From Mycobacterium yunnanensis (lineage in GTDB: Bacteria > Actinomycetota > Actinomycetes > Mycobacteriales > Mycobacteriaceae), in contig NZ_JACKVK010000013.1 of NCBI RefSeq assembly GCF_025823185.1, positions 243,678 through 307,677 on the forward strand: a DNA stretch of 64,000 nt, read 5' to 3'. Under the pieces are notes generated by a model. It did not search any database, had not been told where the DNA came from, and saw nothing but the letters and a program-made list of their open reading frames with translations. Below are positions 18,714 through 28,023 of this stretch, in pieces. The position numbers and the translations under genes were made by a program. Position 1 is the stretch's first letter. Each line of letters begins with the position of its first letter.

Positions 18714-19397
18714 ATGCGCACCCACGGTTGGTCTGGGACGACCCCGGCAGACGACGACGAGGCGATTGCCCGCATCCTGGAGGCCGCGAAACGACGGATT
18801 GATCGCTCGGGTAAGGACTTTGGCATCTCCGACGTCGCCAAGGACGTGGGTGTCACCCGACAGACGGTATACCGCTACTTCCCGAGCACGGAGGCGTTGT
18901 TGTTCGCCACCTCGGTCTCCGAAGTGGGCCCATTCCTCGACAGCTTGACCCGACATGTCCGCAATATCAACGATCCGGCCGAAGCGGTCGTCGAGGGCAT
19001 CGCCCACACGTTGGAACGACTCCCCCACGAGAGATACCTGGGCCTCCTCTTGACCCCAGGTAAGGCCAGCGCCTTCTCCGCGGGAGTTACCTCCGACATG
19101 GCGCTGTCCTTCGGACGCTCGTTACTAGGCCGCTTCGCCGTGGACTGGCACGAGGCTGGCTTCGCCGACGGCGATCTCGACGGCTTGGTCGAGTTCATGC
19201 TGCGTATCTTCCAATCGTTGGTCATCGACCCGGGACGCCCGCCGCATCAGGGCCCCGAGCTGCGAGCCTTCTTGCACCGATGGGTTGCGCCGGCCATCGC
19301 TACGACGCCCGCCTTGGCGGATCCGCAGACCACGCAGAGGGTGCCCACGCGACCCGCACCGAGGAGGAGCACCCGCAAGTCGGCGGCACGTCGCTGA
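18714..19397 (+). CDS. TetR-family regulator
   Basis: The 227-aa protein has the TetR HTH FGISDVAKDVGVTRQTVYRY followed by FPSTEALL. Its N-terminus (GWSGTTPADDDEAIARIL) and C-terminal domain are close to those of the TetR at 27358-28023, so they are paralogues. It is divergent from the Rieske oxygenase, which it probably represses. The Arg/Ser/Pro tail after about residue 205 is low-complexity. The ligand is unknown. Confidence 0.88.
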   Translation: MRTHGWSGTTPADDDEAIARILEAAKRRIDRSGKDFGISDVAKDVGVTRQTVYRYFPSTEALLFATSVSEVGPFLDSLTRHVRNINDPAEAVVEGIAHTLERLPHERYLGLLLTPGKASAFSAGVTSDMALSFGRSLLGRFAVDWHEAGFADGDLDGLVEFMLRIFQSLVIDPGRPPHQGPELRAFLHRWVAPAIATTPALADPQTTQRVPTRPAPRRSTRKSAARR

Positions 19398-19580
19398 TGT
19401 GGTCGCCGCTCGCGCAGCGCGATAGAGCGCCCCGCGCCTTACCCAGTTACGGTGCACGACACAAGTTTTCATCACGTTGGCGAAGTCGGCGTCGTCGGCC
19501 GTCAGGGCGGCCATCGAGGCCGCACACACCCATCCCGCTCGAGTCTTCCGGGCCACCATCCCCCAGACCCAAGCTAGACA

Positions 19581-20444
19581 TCACTTCGGGGCAGGCGTCT
19601 TCGGGTAGAGCATGCTGGCGACCACCCCACCGTCGACGAGGATGTCCGCGCCGGAGATGTAGCTCGCCGCGCGGGACAGCAGAAAGTCCGCGACCGCGGC
19701 GACGTCGGTCACGGTCCCTAGTCGACCTGCCGGGGCGTCGGCAGCCATGGCAGCGATCATTTCGCCGGTGGAACCGTCGGACAGTTCGGCCCGCCCCATC
19801 GGGGTGGCGATTATCCCGGGACTGATGGAGTTGATGCGCGCCTGGCGGGCCCCCCACTTCGGCGCCGCGGACTGCACGCGCAATTGGTTGGCGCGCTTGG
19901 CAATTCCGTATGCCGTCGCTCGTGCCCTGGGGGAATCCGGCCCCTCCAGCAGCATCCGTACCGACGGGATGTCCCGCAGCTCACGCGTACGTGTCAACGC
20001 GAGACCACGCTGTTCCTCGGCGCTCATGGCGGAGCCAAGCAGCGTCGCGGCCATGCTCGCCACGACCACCGCGGCGCCCCCGCCGGCCATCCGGTCCTCG
20101 AAGGCGTCGATGACGAGTGCGGTGCCGACCATGTCGACGGCGAAGATGTCGGTGACGGAGGCTTGAATCGGGGACACACCGGCCGTGTGGGCCAATGCGA
20201 TGATCGAACCGCACGCTGCAGCCGAATTGGCCAAGGCGTGGACGGATCCACCGTCGCTCACGTCGACCACGACAACGGTCGTCTCGAACCCCTCATCGGC
20301 CAACGACGTCGCAAGCATGTCGAGTGCGACCTGGTCGCGATCGGCAAGCACGAGATGTCGACCGGCGCCGAGCCGACGCGCGAGGGCGCCTCCCATTCCG
20401 CCCGCCCCGATGACGACGACTACTTGGGGTTCCATGATCATCAC
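19581..20444 (-). CDS. Short-chain dehydrogenase/reductase
   Basis: The 287-aa protein has a variant glycine motif (VIGAGGMGGAL), a mid-domain AHTAGVSP instead of NNAG, and YGIAKRAN as the Tyr/Lys pair. It ends with a canonical DGGVVASML. The segment between the Ser region and Tyr is unusually long, as in some hydroxysteroid dehydrogenases. AAGGGA precedes ATG 20444; ATG 20438 is also possible. It converges with the TetR at 18714 and lies downstream of the TetR at 20497. Confidence 0.83.
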   Translation of the reverse strand: MMIMEPQVVVVIGAGGMGGALARRLGAGRHLVLADRDQVALDMLATSLADEGFETTVVVVDVSDGGSVHALANSAAACGSIIALAHTAGVSPIQASVTDIFAVDMVGTALVIDAFEDRMAGGGAAVVVASMAATLLGSAMSAEEQRGLALTRTRELRDIPSVRMLLEGPDSPRARATAYGIAKRANQLRVQSAAPKWGARQARINSISPGIIATPMGRAELSDGSTGEMIAAMAADAPAGRLGTVTDVAAVADFLLSRAASYISGADILVDGGVVASMLYPKTPAPK

Positions 20445-20496
20445 GATCCCTTCGGTCGACCGTTCTTACGCCAAGGGCACTGAGATCCTTCCGTTT

Positions 20497-21129
20497 TCAT
20501 GAATGCGCACGCGTGGAGACGTATGCCACGATGGCGTTGGTGAGACCCCGGCGGGCCAGATCGAGGTCGGCAAAGCTGCCCAGTTGGCGTTCAGAGGTAA
20601 TGCCGCGCATCGCGCCCGGGATGAACGCGGCCACTTCGCGGACCCTGTCTGGATCCACGTCGACGTCGGAGAACGCCTGCTGACACGTGGCAAGCCAGCT
20701 CTGCCCCCAGGACTTGAGCTCGGCGGCGGTCTGCGGATAGAGGCGTTCGAGTTCCAGCGGGTCGCGGGGCAACGCCGCACGCAGGTTCTCGATCGCGCGG
20801 GAATCGGTGGCGGTCAAGCCGTCGTAGAGAGTGTCGATGATGGCGGCGACGCGCGCACGCAACGGCGTCGTCGGTTCCGTCGACTCGAAGCTGTGCGCCC
20901 GGCGCTCGGCGGTGCGGCGCAGCACCGCGGCCCAGAGCCCGTCGGCGTCTCCAAATTGGTACTTCACGGCGCCCCACGTGGCGCCGATCTCCTTGGCGAT
21001 CCGGTTGGCCGACACCGCACCCGGATCGCCGGTGGACAGCGCGCGCAGCGCTGCGTCGAGCATGTTCTTACGCGTGGCGTCGCCGCGCCGGTTGGTGCGC
21101 GGGGGCTGTACGACTTCCGCGTCGGTCAT
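20497..21129 (-). CDS. TetR-family regulator
   Basis: The 210-aa protein carries the HTH VSANRIAKEIGATWGAVKYQ then FGDADGLW. It is divergent from the KshA-like oxygenase at 21236; a widely spaced inverted repeat lies in the 106-bp gap. It is therefore the likely repressor of the Rieske-DHDPR gene pair and possibly of the SDR directly downstream. The ligand is unknown. Confidence 0.87.
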   Translation of the reverse strand: MTDAEVVQPPRTNRRGDATRKNMLDAALRALSTGDPGAVSANRIAKEIGATWGAVKYQFGDADGLWAAVLRRTAERRAHSFESTEPTTPLRARVAAIIDTLYDGLTATDSRAIENLRAALPRDPLELERLYPQTAAELKSWGQSWLATCQQAFSDVDVDPDRVREVAAFIPGAMRGITSERQLGSFADLDLARRGLTNAIVAYVSTRAHS

Positions 21130-21162
21130 CCGTTCGACACTAGGCCATGTCGGGTCGTTTCA

Positions 21163-21219
21163 CTCGGATAGACAGAACCCTCTTCCAATCTTCCAACGAA
21201 CCCTCTACGTTTATCCGAG
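21163..21219. promoter_or_regulatory. Split inverted repeat in the TetR/KshA-like promoter gap
   Basis: CTCGGATAGAC (21163-21173) and GTTTATCCGAG (21209-21219) are inverted copies matching at 10 of 11 positions, 46 bp apart centre to centre. The right arm lies just upstream of the ribosome binding site of the oxygenase gene. They could be paired half-operators bound cooperatively or two promoter-proximal sites. Confidence 0.42.
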
Positions 21220-21235
21220 CAACGAGAGGAGCCTC

Positions 21236-22273
21236 ATGGCGAAGCCGCCGCTGTCGATGAAGCCCACCGGCTGGTACCAGGTTGCGTGGTCGGACGAAGT
21301 CGCCGTCGGCCACGTCCACACGATGAAGTACTTCGGCGAGGAGATGATCGCTTGGCGCGCGGAGAGCGGCCGGGTGACCGTGATGAACGCCTACTGCGAA
21401 CACCTCGGTGCCCACCTCGGCTTCGGTGGAAAGGTCATCGGCGAGGTTCTGCAATGCCCGTTTCACGGCTGGCAGTGGAACCAGGAGGGTCGCAACGTTT
21501 GCATCCCCTACGAGAAGCGACCCAACCGTGGCCGTCGCATCACGACCTATCCGGTCACCGAATGCAACCAGTCCATCTACATCTGGCACGACACCGACGG
21601 CCGCGAGCCCTTCTTCGACGCCCCCGACGTGTTCGCGAGTTTCGCCGACGGCAGTTCGCTCGACGACTACTACCCCCAGCAGCGCCTGTACGTCCCCGGC
21701 CGCGAACTGCACCCGCAGTACGTGCTGGAGAACGGTGTGGACTTCGCGCACTTCAAGTACGTGCACGACACGCCGATCGTGCCGGTCTTCACCCGCCACG
21801 ACTTCGACCAACCGGTGTCCTACGTCGACTTCACCATCACCTTCGAAGGCGACGAGAACCAATCCATCGACGACGTCGACAGTGGGGTCGAAGCCATCAA
21901 CGGCGGCCTCGGCATCGCCGTCACCAAGAGCAGCGGCATGATCGACAACCGAACCATCTCCGCCATCACCCCGGTCGACGAATCCACCTCCGACGTTCGG
22001 TTCATGGTCTACATCGGCCGCCCGACCACCGAACGCGCCCGCCAGAACGCCGAACGTGCCGAACGCAAAGCCCAGGAGTTTGGCGCGGAGGTCATCAGGC
22101 AGTTTCAGCAAGACGTCCACATCTGGTCTCACCAGCGGTACTCCGACCCACCCGCTCTGGCTTCCTCGGAGATGCAGGGCTTCACCGCAATTCGGGAGTG
22201 GGCTCTGCGGTTCTACCCCGACGGCAAAGGCGGCAGTGCAGCTCGACTCGCCGCCGCCAACCTCGATTCCTGA
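21236..22273 (+). CDS. Rieske oxygenase, 3-ketosteroid 9-alpha-hydroxylase (KshA)-like
   Basis: The 345-aa protein has the Rieske ligands in CEHLGAH (Cys54, His56) and CPFHGW (Cys74, His77). ENGVDFAHFKYVHDT supplies the mononuclear-iron Asp/His ligands. Length and motifs resemble KshA-type steroid oxygenases, but activity on steroids is inference. ATG 21236 follows AACGAGAGGAGCC; the longer frame upstream overlaps the divergent TetR and was rejected. It is followed 35 nt later by the DHDPR-like gene. Confidence 0.85.
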   Translation: MAKPPLSMKPTGWYQVAWSDEVAVGHVHTMKYFGEEMIAWRAESGRVTVMNAYCEHLGAHLGFGGKVIGEVLQCPFHGWQWNQEGRNVCIPYEKRPNRGRRITTYPVTECNQSIYIWHDTDGREPFFDAPDVFASFADGSSLDDYYPQQRLYVPGRELHPQYVLENGVDFAHFKYVHDTPIVPVFTRHDFDQPVSYVDFTITFEGDENQSIDDVDSGVEAINGGLGIAVTKSSGMIDNRTISAITPVDESTSDVRFMVYIGRPTTERARQNAERAERKAQEFGAEVIRQFQQDVHIWSHQRYSDPPALASSEMQGFTAIREWALRFYPDGKGGSAARLAAANLDS

Positions 22274-22308
22274 CCAGACCGACGACGATCACGCCAGAGA
22301 GGAACCCC

Positions 22309-23400
22309 ATGAGTTCATCCCCCGCCACCCCGATCCGCGTCTTCCAAGTTGCCACCGGCAACGTGGGCTCGGAGATGATCAAGCGCATCGCCACCCGGCC
22401 CGACCTCGAACTCGTTGGTGTGCACTGCTATTCACCAGACAAGATCGGCAAGGACACCGGTGAGCTGGCCGGCTTGGCCCCCAACGGCGTAACCGCTACG
22501 GGAACGATCGACGAGATCATCGTCGCCGCGCCCGACGTACTGACCTTTCACGGCGTCTTCCCCGACGAGGACCTCTACGTCAAGGTGCTCGAAGCCGGAA
22601 TCGACGTCGTCACCACCGCCGATTGGATCACCGGCTTCCACCGCGACGCCAACCACCCTCACCACTCGGGCAAGAAGGTCACCGAAGTCTTGGCCGCAGC
22701 GTGCCAGAAGGGCGGGTCGACCTTTTACGGGACCGGCATGAACCCAGGTCTCAACCAGATACTCGGCGTCGTATGCTCTGCCGACGTCGCCGAGATCGAG
22801 CACATCACCACCCTGGAGTCCGTCGACGTCTCGTGCCACCACAGCAAGGACACCTGGATCGAGGTGGGCTACGGCCTCCCGGTCGACGATCCAAGCATTC
22901 CGGGTCGGTTGCGCAAGTACACCGAGGTGTTCGCCGACTCCGTGTACATGATGGCCGACTGCTTCGGGTTGGAACTCGACGAGGTCAGGTTCGAGTACGA
23001 ACTCGGCGCCTGCACGAAGGACATCGACCTCGGGTGGTATCAGATGCCGGAGGGTTCGCTGGGCGCCAACTACATCAAGTACGTTGGCATCGTGGACGGA
23101 GTGCCACGCGTCGAGACTCACCTGGAGTGGCAGATGACGCCGCACACCAACCCCAGCTGGGACATCAAGGGCTGCTACATCACCCAGATCAAGGGCGATC
23201 CCTGCATCTACAACAAGCACATGATCTTCCCCAAGCCCGGAGTCGACCTCTCCAACCCCGACAACTTCGCCTCCATCGGCATGACCGTCACCGGCCTGCC
23301 AGCGCTCAACGCCATCAGGTCCGTCGTCGCAGCACCGCCAGGCCTGCTCACCAGTGCCGACCTTCCCTTGCGTGGCTTCGCGGGCCGCTTCGCGCTGTAA
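22309..23400 (+). CDS. DHDPR-like NAD(P)-dependent oxidoreductase
   Basis: The 363-aa protein begins with a Rossmann fold (IRVFQVATGNVGSEMIKRI) of the dihydrodipicolinate-reductase-like N-terminal type, as in diaminopentanoate dehydrogenase relatives. TGMNPGLN is a further family landmark. ATG 22309 follows AGAGAGGAACC; earlier in-frame codons overlap the oxygenase gene. It has a paralogue at 40611-41705. In mycobacteria such proteins often sit in lipid/sterol catabolic clusters; the true substrate is unknown. Confidence 0.8.
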   Translation: MSSSPATPIRVFQVATGNVGSEMIKRIATRPDLELVGVHCYSPDKIGKDTGELAGLAPNGVTATGTIDEIIVAAPDVLTFHGVFPDEDLYVKVLEAGIDVVTTADWITGFHRDANHPHHSGKKVTEVLAAACQKGGSTFYGTGMNPGLNQILGVVCSADVAEIEHITTLESVDVSCHHSKDTWIEVGYGLPVDDPSIPGRLRKYTEVFADSVYMMADCFGLELDEVRFEYELGACTKDIDLGWYQMPEGSLGANYIKYVGIVDGVPRVETHLEWQMTPHTNPSWDIKGCYITQIKGDPCIYNKHMIFPKPGVDLSNPDNFASIGMTVTGLPALNAIRSVVAAPPGLLTSADLPLRGFAGRFAL

Positions 23401-23572
23401 AGGCCGCGAGGATCGACCAACGCAGCGCCTGCGGGTCGTCCAACCCGCGCGCGATCACGACGATGAGACGCAGTACGCGTGCTGCGCCCTCATCGCCGCT
23501 GATGCGGGCCGTCGCACGAGACACGCGGAAGACACCGCCTCTCCGACGGGCTCTCATCTTTTGCGATGGTCG

Positions 23573-23600
23573 TTGACGTCCCGTTGTCCGGGCATACACA
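23573..23600 (+). promoter_or_regulatory. Candidate promoter of the P450-SDR-hydrolase operon
   Basis: TTGACG at 23573-23578 and TACACA at 23595-23600, separated by 16 nt, lie about 55 bp upstream of the P450 start within a 254-bp gap. The -35 is good and the -10 is weak. No gene is visible in the rest of the gap. Confidence 0.3.
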
Positions 23601-23654
23601 TTTGGACGGTGACGGTCATCCGATCGACGACTACCTAAGAAGAGACCGGCAGAC

Positions 23655-24965
23655 ATGACGTACACCACGTCCATGGCAACGAGAGCCAACGCGGCTGGGG
23701 CCATGGCCAAGCTGTTGCGAGAGTCGTTGCGCCTCAACGTTCGAGCGGTCATTCATCGCCGACACCTCGGCCCAGCGGCGTACGACGGGGCGACCATCAC
23801 CGACTACGACCCGCTCGATCCCGTGACAGCGGCCAACCCCTTTCCCGCGTACCGCACGCTTCACGAGGGAAATCGCGTCCACTACAACCCGCGACGTGAC
23901 ACCTGGATCATCAGCCGTCACGCGGATTTGCGCGAGGCGCTCAAAGCCACCGAACAAATCAACAGCACGGAGGGAGTCACTCGCCTCAAGTTCGCGATGC
24001 CCATGATGGTCTTCTCCGACGGGGCGCCGCATTCGCAGATGCGCAAGCGGGTACAGCCAGTCTTCACCAAAAGGGCCCTGGAGAGTTGGTCTCAACGCGT
24101 CGACACTTTGGCCGCGACGACGGTCGCCGACCTCATTGAAGCACCCGGCTGCGACGTGGTGCGCAACCTCACCATTCCGCTCCCGATGAACCTCATCGCC
24201 GCCATCATGGGAGTACCCGATGCCGACATGGGCCAATTCCGTCAGTGGTCCGAAGATGCGGTCAAGATCATGGATCTGACGCCGAGCGTCAAGGCAATTG
24301 GTCAAGCAGCGACCTCCGTCCGGGCCGTCCTCGCGCTGAGGCGATACTTTCTGGCCCAATTCGCCTCGGGCGCCGTGAAGGATCCCAGCACGGCGCTGGG
24401 GCGCCTCGTCGCGGACAATTCGGACGGCTCGATCACCGATGACGAACTGTTCGCCACCGCGCTGCTGTTGCTGGCTGCCGGTAATGAGACGACCACGAAT
24501 CTGCTTGGGGGCATGTTCGACACCCTTGCTCGTAATGCCCTGGAATACCAGAAGATACGTGCCAACCCGGACCTGATACCGATGGCCGTCGAGGAACAAC
24601 TGCGCTACTCCTCGCCCATTCAGCACCTTTACCGCAACACCGTGACCGACTACCGCGTGGGCGACGTCACCATCCCCCGCGGCTCGCGGGTGTTGATGTC
24701 CTATGGTGCAGCCAATCGCGATCCGGCGATGTTCGACCATCCCGACTCCTACTTCGCCGACCGCAATCCGCGCATGCACGTGGCGTTCGGCTACGGCGCC
24801 CACATGTGCATCGGAGCTCCGCTGGCACGGATGGAAGCCGTTGCCGTTCTGCGCGAACTCGTCACCCGCGTCTCGAGGATCGAGCCACTCGGAGCGACGA
24901 CGTGGTCGACCACCGCGTCATTGCGAGGTCCGGTGCATCTGCGCGTCAAACTGCATGCTGCATAA
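23655..24965 (+). CDS. Cytochrome P450
   Basis: The 436-aa protein has the I-helix oxygen-activation motif AGNETT (275-280), ExxR (Glu314-Arg317) and heme loop FGYGAHMCIG with the thiolate Cys at 385. It is a soluble bacterial class I P450 that needs ferredoxin partners; the FprB-like protein at 44153 is a candidate donor. It is the first gene of a three-gene operon with an SDR (24-nt gap) and an esterase-like hydrolase. The CYP family number was not assigned. Confidence 0.92.
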   Translation: MTYTTSMATRANAAGAMAKLLRESLRLNVRAVIHRRHLGPAAYDGATITDYDPLDPVTAANPFPAYRTLHEGNRVHYNPRRDTWIISRHADLREALKATEQINSTEGVTRLKFAMPMMVFSDGAPHSQMRKRVQPVFTKRALESWSQRVDTLAATTVADLIEAPGCDVVRNLTIPLPMNLIAAIMGVPDADMGQFRQWSEDAVKIMDLTPSVKAIGQAATSVRAVLALRRYFLAQFASGAVKDPSTALGRLVADNSDGSITDDELFATALLLLAAGNETTTNLLGGMFDTLARNALEYQKIRANPDLIPMAVEEQLRYSSPIQHLYRNTVTDYRVGDVTIPRGSRVLMSYGAANRDPAMFDHPDSYFADRNPRMHVAFGYGAHMCIGAPLARMEAVAVLRELVTRVSRIEPLGATTWSTTASLRGPVHLRVKLHAA

Positions 24966-24989
24966 CCGAGTCGGCGGAGGAGGCGAACC

Positions 24990-25910
24990 GTGAAGCAGTC
25001 GAAGTGGACCGAGTCAGACGTTCCAGATCAAAGCGGCCGGGTGGCGATCGTCACTGGCTCGAATACGGGTTTGGGCTTCGACACCGCCCGAGTGTTGGCT
25101 CACCGGGGTGCGACCGTCGTACTCGCCGTGCGAGACATCGAGAAGGGCGACGCGGCCGCGCGGCGCATCCTGGCCGTTGCTCCACGGGCGCACGTCGATC
25201 TGCAGCCGCTGGACCTCGGCTGCCAGCAGTCGGTTCGAACCGCCGCCGATCAACTGACGACGAAGTATCCGCGCATCGACCTTCTCGTCAACAACGCCGG
25301 CGTGATGGTGCCACCCAAGCAAGTCACGCCAGACGGTTTCGAGCTTCAGTTTGGCACGAATCATCTGGGCCACTTCGCTCTAACCGGTCTGCTGCTGAGC
25401 AGCCTTACCGCCGTGGACTGTTCCCGAATCGTCGTGGTCAGCAGCAACGGGCACAAGATGGGCGGCAAGATTCACTTCGAGGACCTGCAGTGGGAGCATT
25501 CCTACAATCGCGCCGCCGCATATGCTCAGTCCAAGCTCGCCAACATGTTGTTCTGCTATGAACTGCAGCGCCGTCTCCGCGCTGCATCCAAGACGACCAT
25601 CGCGGTCGCGGCTCATCCGGGCTTCACGAACTCAGATCTCATGCGGCACGTCTGGAAGCCGGTAGCCCCGTTGATGAAGGTGGTCGGTCCGCTGATCGGC
25701 CAAGACCCGGCGATCGGCGCCCTCCCCCAGCTGATGGCCGCCACCGATCCACGGGTCGAGGGCGGGCAGTACTGGGGCCCGGGAGGATTCGCGGAACTGA
25801 AGGGATACCCCACGTTGGTGAAATCCAGTGCAAGATCGCATGATCGAGCAGTTCAGACGCGCCTTTGGGCGGTATCAGAAGAGCTCACCGGCGTGACGTA
25901 CCCGATCTGA
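24990..25910 (+). CDS. Short-chain dehydrogenase/reductase (Rv0439c-like subgroup)
   Basis: The 306-aa protein has TGSNTGLGFD, LLVNNAGVM, FELQFGTNHLGHFALTG, a Ser in VVSSNG and the Tyr/Lys pair in YAQSKLA. It starts with GTG after AGGAGGCGAACC. It belongs to the same subgroup as 12707-13639. As the middle gene of the P450-SDR-hydrolase operon it probably oxidises the alcohol made by the P450. Its stop overlaps the next ATG (TGATG). Confidence 0.88.
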   Translation: MKQSKWTESDVPDQSGRVAIVTGSNTGLGFDTARVLAHRGATVVLAVRDIEKGDAAARRILAVAPRAHVDLQPLDLGCQQSVRTAADQLTTKYPRIDLLVNNAGVMVPPKQVTPDGFELQFGTNHLGHFALTGLLLSSLTAVDCSRIVVVSSNGHKMGGKIHFEDLQWEHSYNRAAAYAQSKLANMLFCYELQRRLRAASKTTIAVAAHPGFTNSDLMRHVWKPVAPLMKVVGPLIGQDPAIGALPQLMAATDPRVEGGQYWGPGGFAELKGYPTLVKSSARSHDRAVQTRLWAVSEELTGVTYPI

Positions 25911-26791
25911 TGGACGACGACGGGTACCACCCAGACCTACGCAACATGGCCCGCGTCCTCCCCAGAGGGATATTCACCAGGCGGACTCTGCCGGCGCTGC
26001 GGGCATTGACCTCGCTTTCCTCGATGCGCCCAAGCCGGGGAGCTCAGGTCTCGCAGCTACCGGGAGGAGCGAAGGTCCGGCTGCATCCCGGCAAGGGTGG
26101 CGGCGACGGCGCCGTCCTCTGGATCCACGGCGGCGGATACGTCATTGGGTCTGCGGCCCAGGACGACTCGCTCTGCCGTCGCCTCGCCCGTCGGATTGGT
26201 GTGCCAGTGGTCGCAGTGGACTATCGGTTGGCACCTCGCCATCCGTACCCAGCCGCTCTGGAGGACTGCTACGACGCATTTCGGTGGCTGACACGCATGC
26301 CTGAGGTCGACCCGTCCCGCGTCGTCGTCGCAGGGGCAAGTGCCGGTGGCGGTTTGGCCGCGGCGTTGGCCCTCTTGGCCCGTGACCGCGGCCGACCGAC
26401 ACCGCTCTTTCAGCTCTTGGTGTACCCCATGCTCGACGACCGCTCGGACGCCATAGCCCCTGATTCGCGATACCGGTTGTGGAATGAAAACACCAATCGG
26501 CTTGGCTGGCATCTCTATTTGAGCGGCGCGGATCCCCAGCGTGCCGCGCCAGCACGTCGATCGGACCTCGAGGGGTTGCCGCCCGCTTGGATCGGCGTCG
26601 GCACCGTCGATCCCCTGTTCGTCGAGGACCAGGCATACGCCCGCAACCTGACGCGTGCAGGCGTTCCGTGCGAGTTCGACACAGTAGAGGGTGCCTTCCA
26701 CGGCTTCGACATGGTCGCCCCATCTGCCGGCGTGTCCCGCGACTTCTTCGACCGCCAATGCAGAGCAGTCAGGGCTGCCCTCGACTCGTAG
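25910..26791 (+). CDS. Alpha/beta hydrolase, hormone-sensitive-lipase (esterase) family
   Basis: The 293-aa protein has the oxyanion-hole HGGGY and the nucleophile elbow GASAGGG (the Ser is the catalytic residue). VGTVDPLFVED and GAFHGFD supply the Asp and His of the triad. VDYRLAPRHPYPAALED is diagnostic of the HSL family. It probably hydrolyses an ester produced or freed in the P450-SDR pathway. ATG 25910 overlaps the SDR stop. It converges on the SnoaL-like gene. Confidence 0.9.
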   Translation: MDDDGYHPDLRNMARVLPRGIFTRRTLPALRALTSLSSMRPSRGAQVSQLPGGAKVRLHPGKGGGDGAVLWIHGGGYVIGSAAQDDSLCRRLARRIGVPVVAVDYRLAPRHPYPAALEDCYDAFRWLTRMPEVDPSRVVVAGASAGGGLAAALALLARDRGRPTPLFQLLVYPMLDDRSDAIAPDSRYRLWNENTNRLGWHLYLSGADPQRAAPARRSDLEGLPPAWIGVGTVDPLFVEDQAYARNLTRAGVPCEFDTVEGAFHGFDMVAPSAGVSRDFFDRQCRAVRAALDS

Positions 26792-26863
26792 CGGTGCGTC
26801 CGCGACACCGACGAACCACCCGAGCCCTGACTAGACCCACCTGGGTAGGGAAACTCGCGCGGA

Positions 26864-27292
26864 CTATTGATCACCGTTCAAGAGATGCGCGTAGGGATCG
26901 GCGTCGGCGCCGACGGTCTCGGGCATCGGGTAATACGTCTTGATGAGAAGCTCGCCGTCTTCCGCCCACGCGAATGTTTCTATGCTGTAGGCCGTTCCGA
27001 CATCTGGCTCGGTGCCAAAGGTGTTCTCGCACACCCAGGCCATCTCGTTGCCGTTCACCTGAACGGTGATCATCCTGATCTTCAGGATTGCCTGAAACAT
27101 GTCGAAGGCGTCACTGGTAGCGGCGTCGAAGCCGTGCTTTTCCTCAGTCCCGACGGGGTCGTACATCCGCACTCCCGCAGGCACGATCGTGCGCCAAGAT
27201 GCGACCCATTCTTCTTTCCGGCCCGCGTTCCACAGTTCGGCATGTTGCGCTGCGTGCGCCAAACGCGCTGCGCGGCTAGGGACTCGACTCAT
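26864..27292 (-). CDS. SnoaL-like (NTF2-fold) protein
   Basis: The 142-aa protein starts at ATG 27292, 8 nt after GAAAGGAT; the longer frame upstream enters the neighbouring TetR. AELWNAGRKEEWVASWRTI followed by MYDPVGTEEK is the N-terminal pattern of NTF2-fold ketosteroid-isomerase/limonene-epoxide-hydrolase-like proteins. It may be an isomerase, hydratase or ligand-binding protein. It lies 65 nt downstream of the TetR/P450 pair on the same strand. Confidence 0.78.
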   Translation of the reverse strand: MSRVPSRAARLAHAAQHAELWNAGRKEEWVASWRTIVPAGVRMYDPVGTEEKHGFDAATSDAFDMFQAILKIRMITVQVNGNEMAWVCENTFGTEPDVGTAYSIETFAWAEDGELLIKTYYPMPETVGADADPYAHLLNGDQ

Positions 27293-27357
27293 ACCGTTGA
27301 ATCCTTTCGTTCGGAAGCACGACCACTCTGGAGGCATCAGGAGGGGATGGTGGGAGC

Positions 27358-28023
27358 TTACCCCTGGCGTCCTGCGCGCTCCTCGGAATCCGGGGTGCCC
27401 GTCGTTGGCGTCATCAACTTCGTCAGTCTCGGACGAAGGATCGCAGGGCCCAACCATTGGGTCACGAAACGCCGCAGCTCGGGTCCCCTTCGCGGCTCCT
27501 GGCCGGGGTCGATGAGGAATGACTGCACGGTGCGCAACGTCATCTCGGCAAGCTCCCGGAGCTCTGCGGTCCCTAAGCCGTGCAGCTTCCAGTCGACGTC
27601 GAATCTCTCAAAGAGAGACAAGCAGAATGTAATTGCGGTGTCAGACGTAAGCGTCACGGTGGGCTCGCCGTCATCTCGCCGGTTGAGTAGCCCCTCCAGC
27701 TGCGGGTCACCAGCCAGGTGTTCGACCCCAAAGCAGATGCTCTCCACCACGGCGGTGACGGGGTCGTTGAGACCGCAGACGTGGCGTGCGACTTGGTCGA
27801 CGAATCCGTTGACGGCCCGCATCCCGCTCGCGACGAGCAGCGCGTCGGCATTCGGAAAGTACCGGTACACCGTCTGACGCGTGACTCCCAGCCTCCGAGC
27901 GACGTCAGCAAGGCGTATCGCGGCTCCGTGCTCGGCAATCTCCTGGTCGGCCGCAGTAAGAATCCGCGAGATGGCTTCCTCGTCGGAGGCCGGCGTCGAG
28001 CCCGCCCAGCCTCGGCTACGCAT
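27358..28023 (-). CDS. TetR-family regulator (paralogue of 18714-19397)
   Basis: The 221-aa protein has the HTH IRLADVARRLGVTRQTVYRY then FPNADALL. GWAGSTPASDEEAISRIL at the N-terminus matches the TetR at 18714. ATG 28023 lies inside the last codons of the upstream P450 gene (8-nt overlap), so it is translated with that P450 and probably controls the P450 operon's promoter at its own feedback level. Confidence 0.88.
   Translation of the reverse strand: MRSRGWAGSTPASDEEAISRILTAADQEIAEHGAAIRLADVARRLGVTRQTVYRYFPNADALLVASGMRAVNGFVDQVARHVCGLNDPVTAVVESICFGVEHLAGDPQLEGLLNRRDDGEPTVTLTSDTAITFCLSLFERFDVDWKLHGLGTAELRELAEMTLRTVQSFLIDPGQEPRRGPELRRFVTQWLGPAILRPRLTKLMTPTTGTPDSEERAGRQG

Noticed and set aside
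26792..26863. Terminator between the convergent hydrolase and SnoaL genes
   Set aside because: ACCCA-cc-TGGGT is only a 5-bp stem without a T-run. No convincing intrinsic terminator was found elsewhere either.
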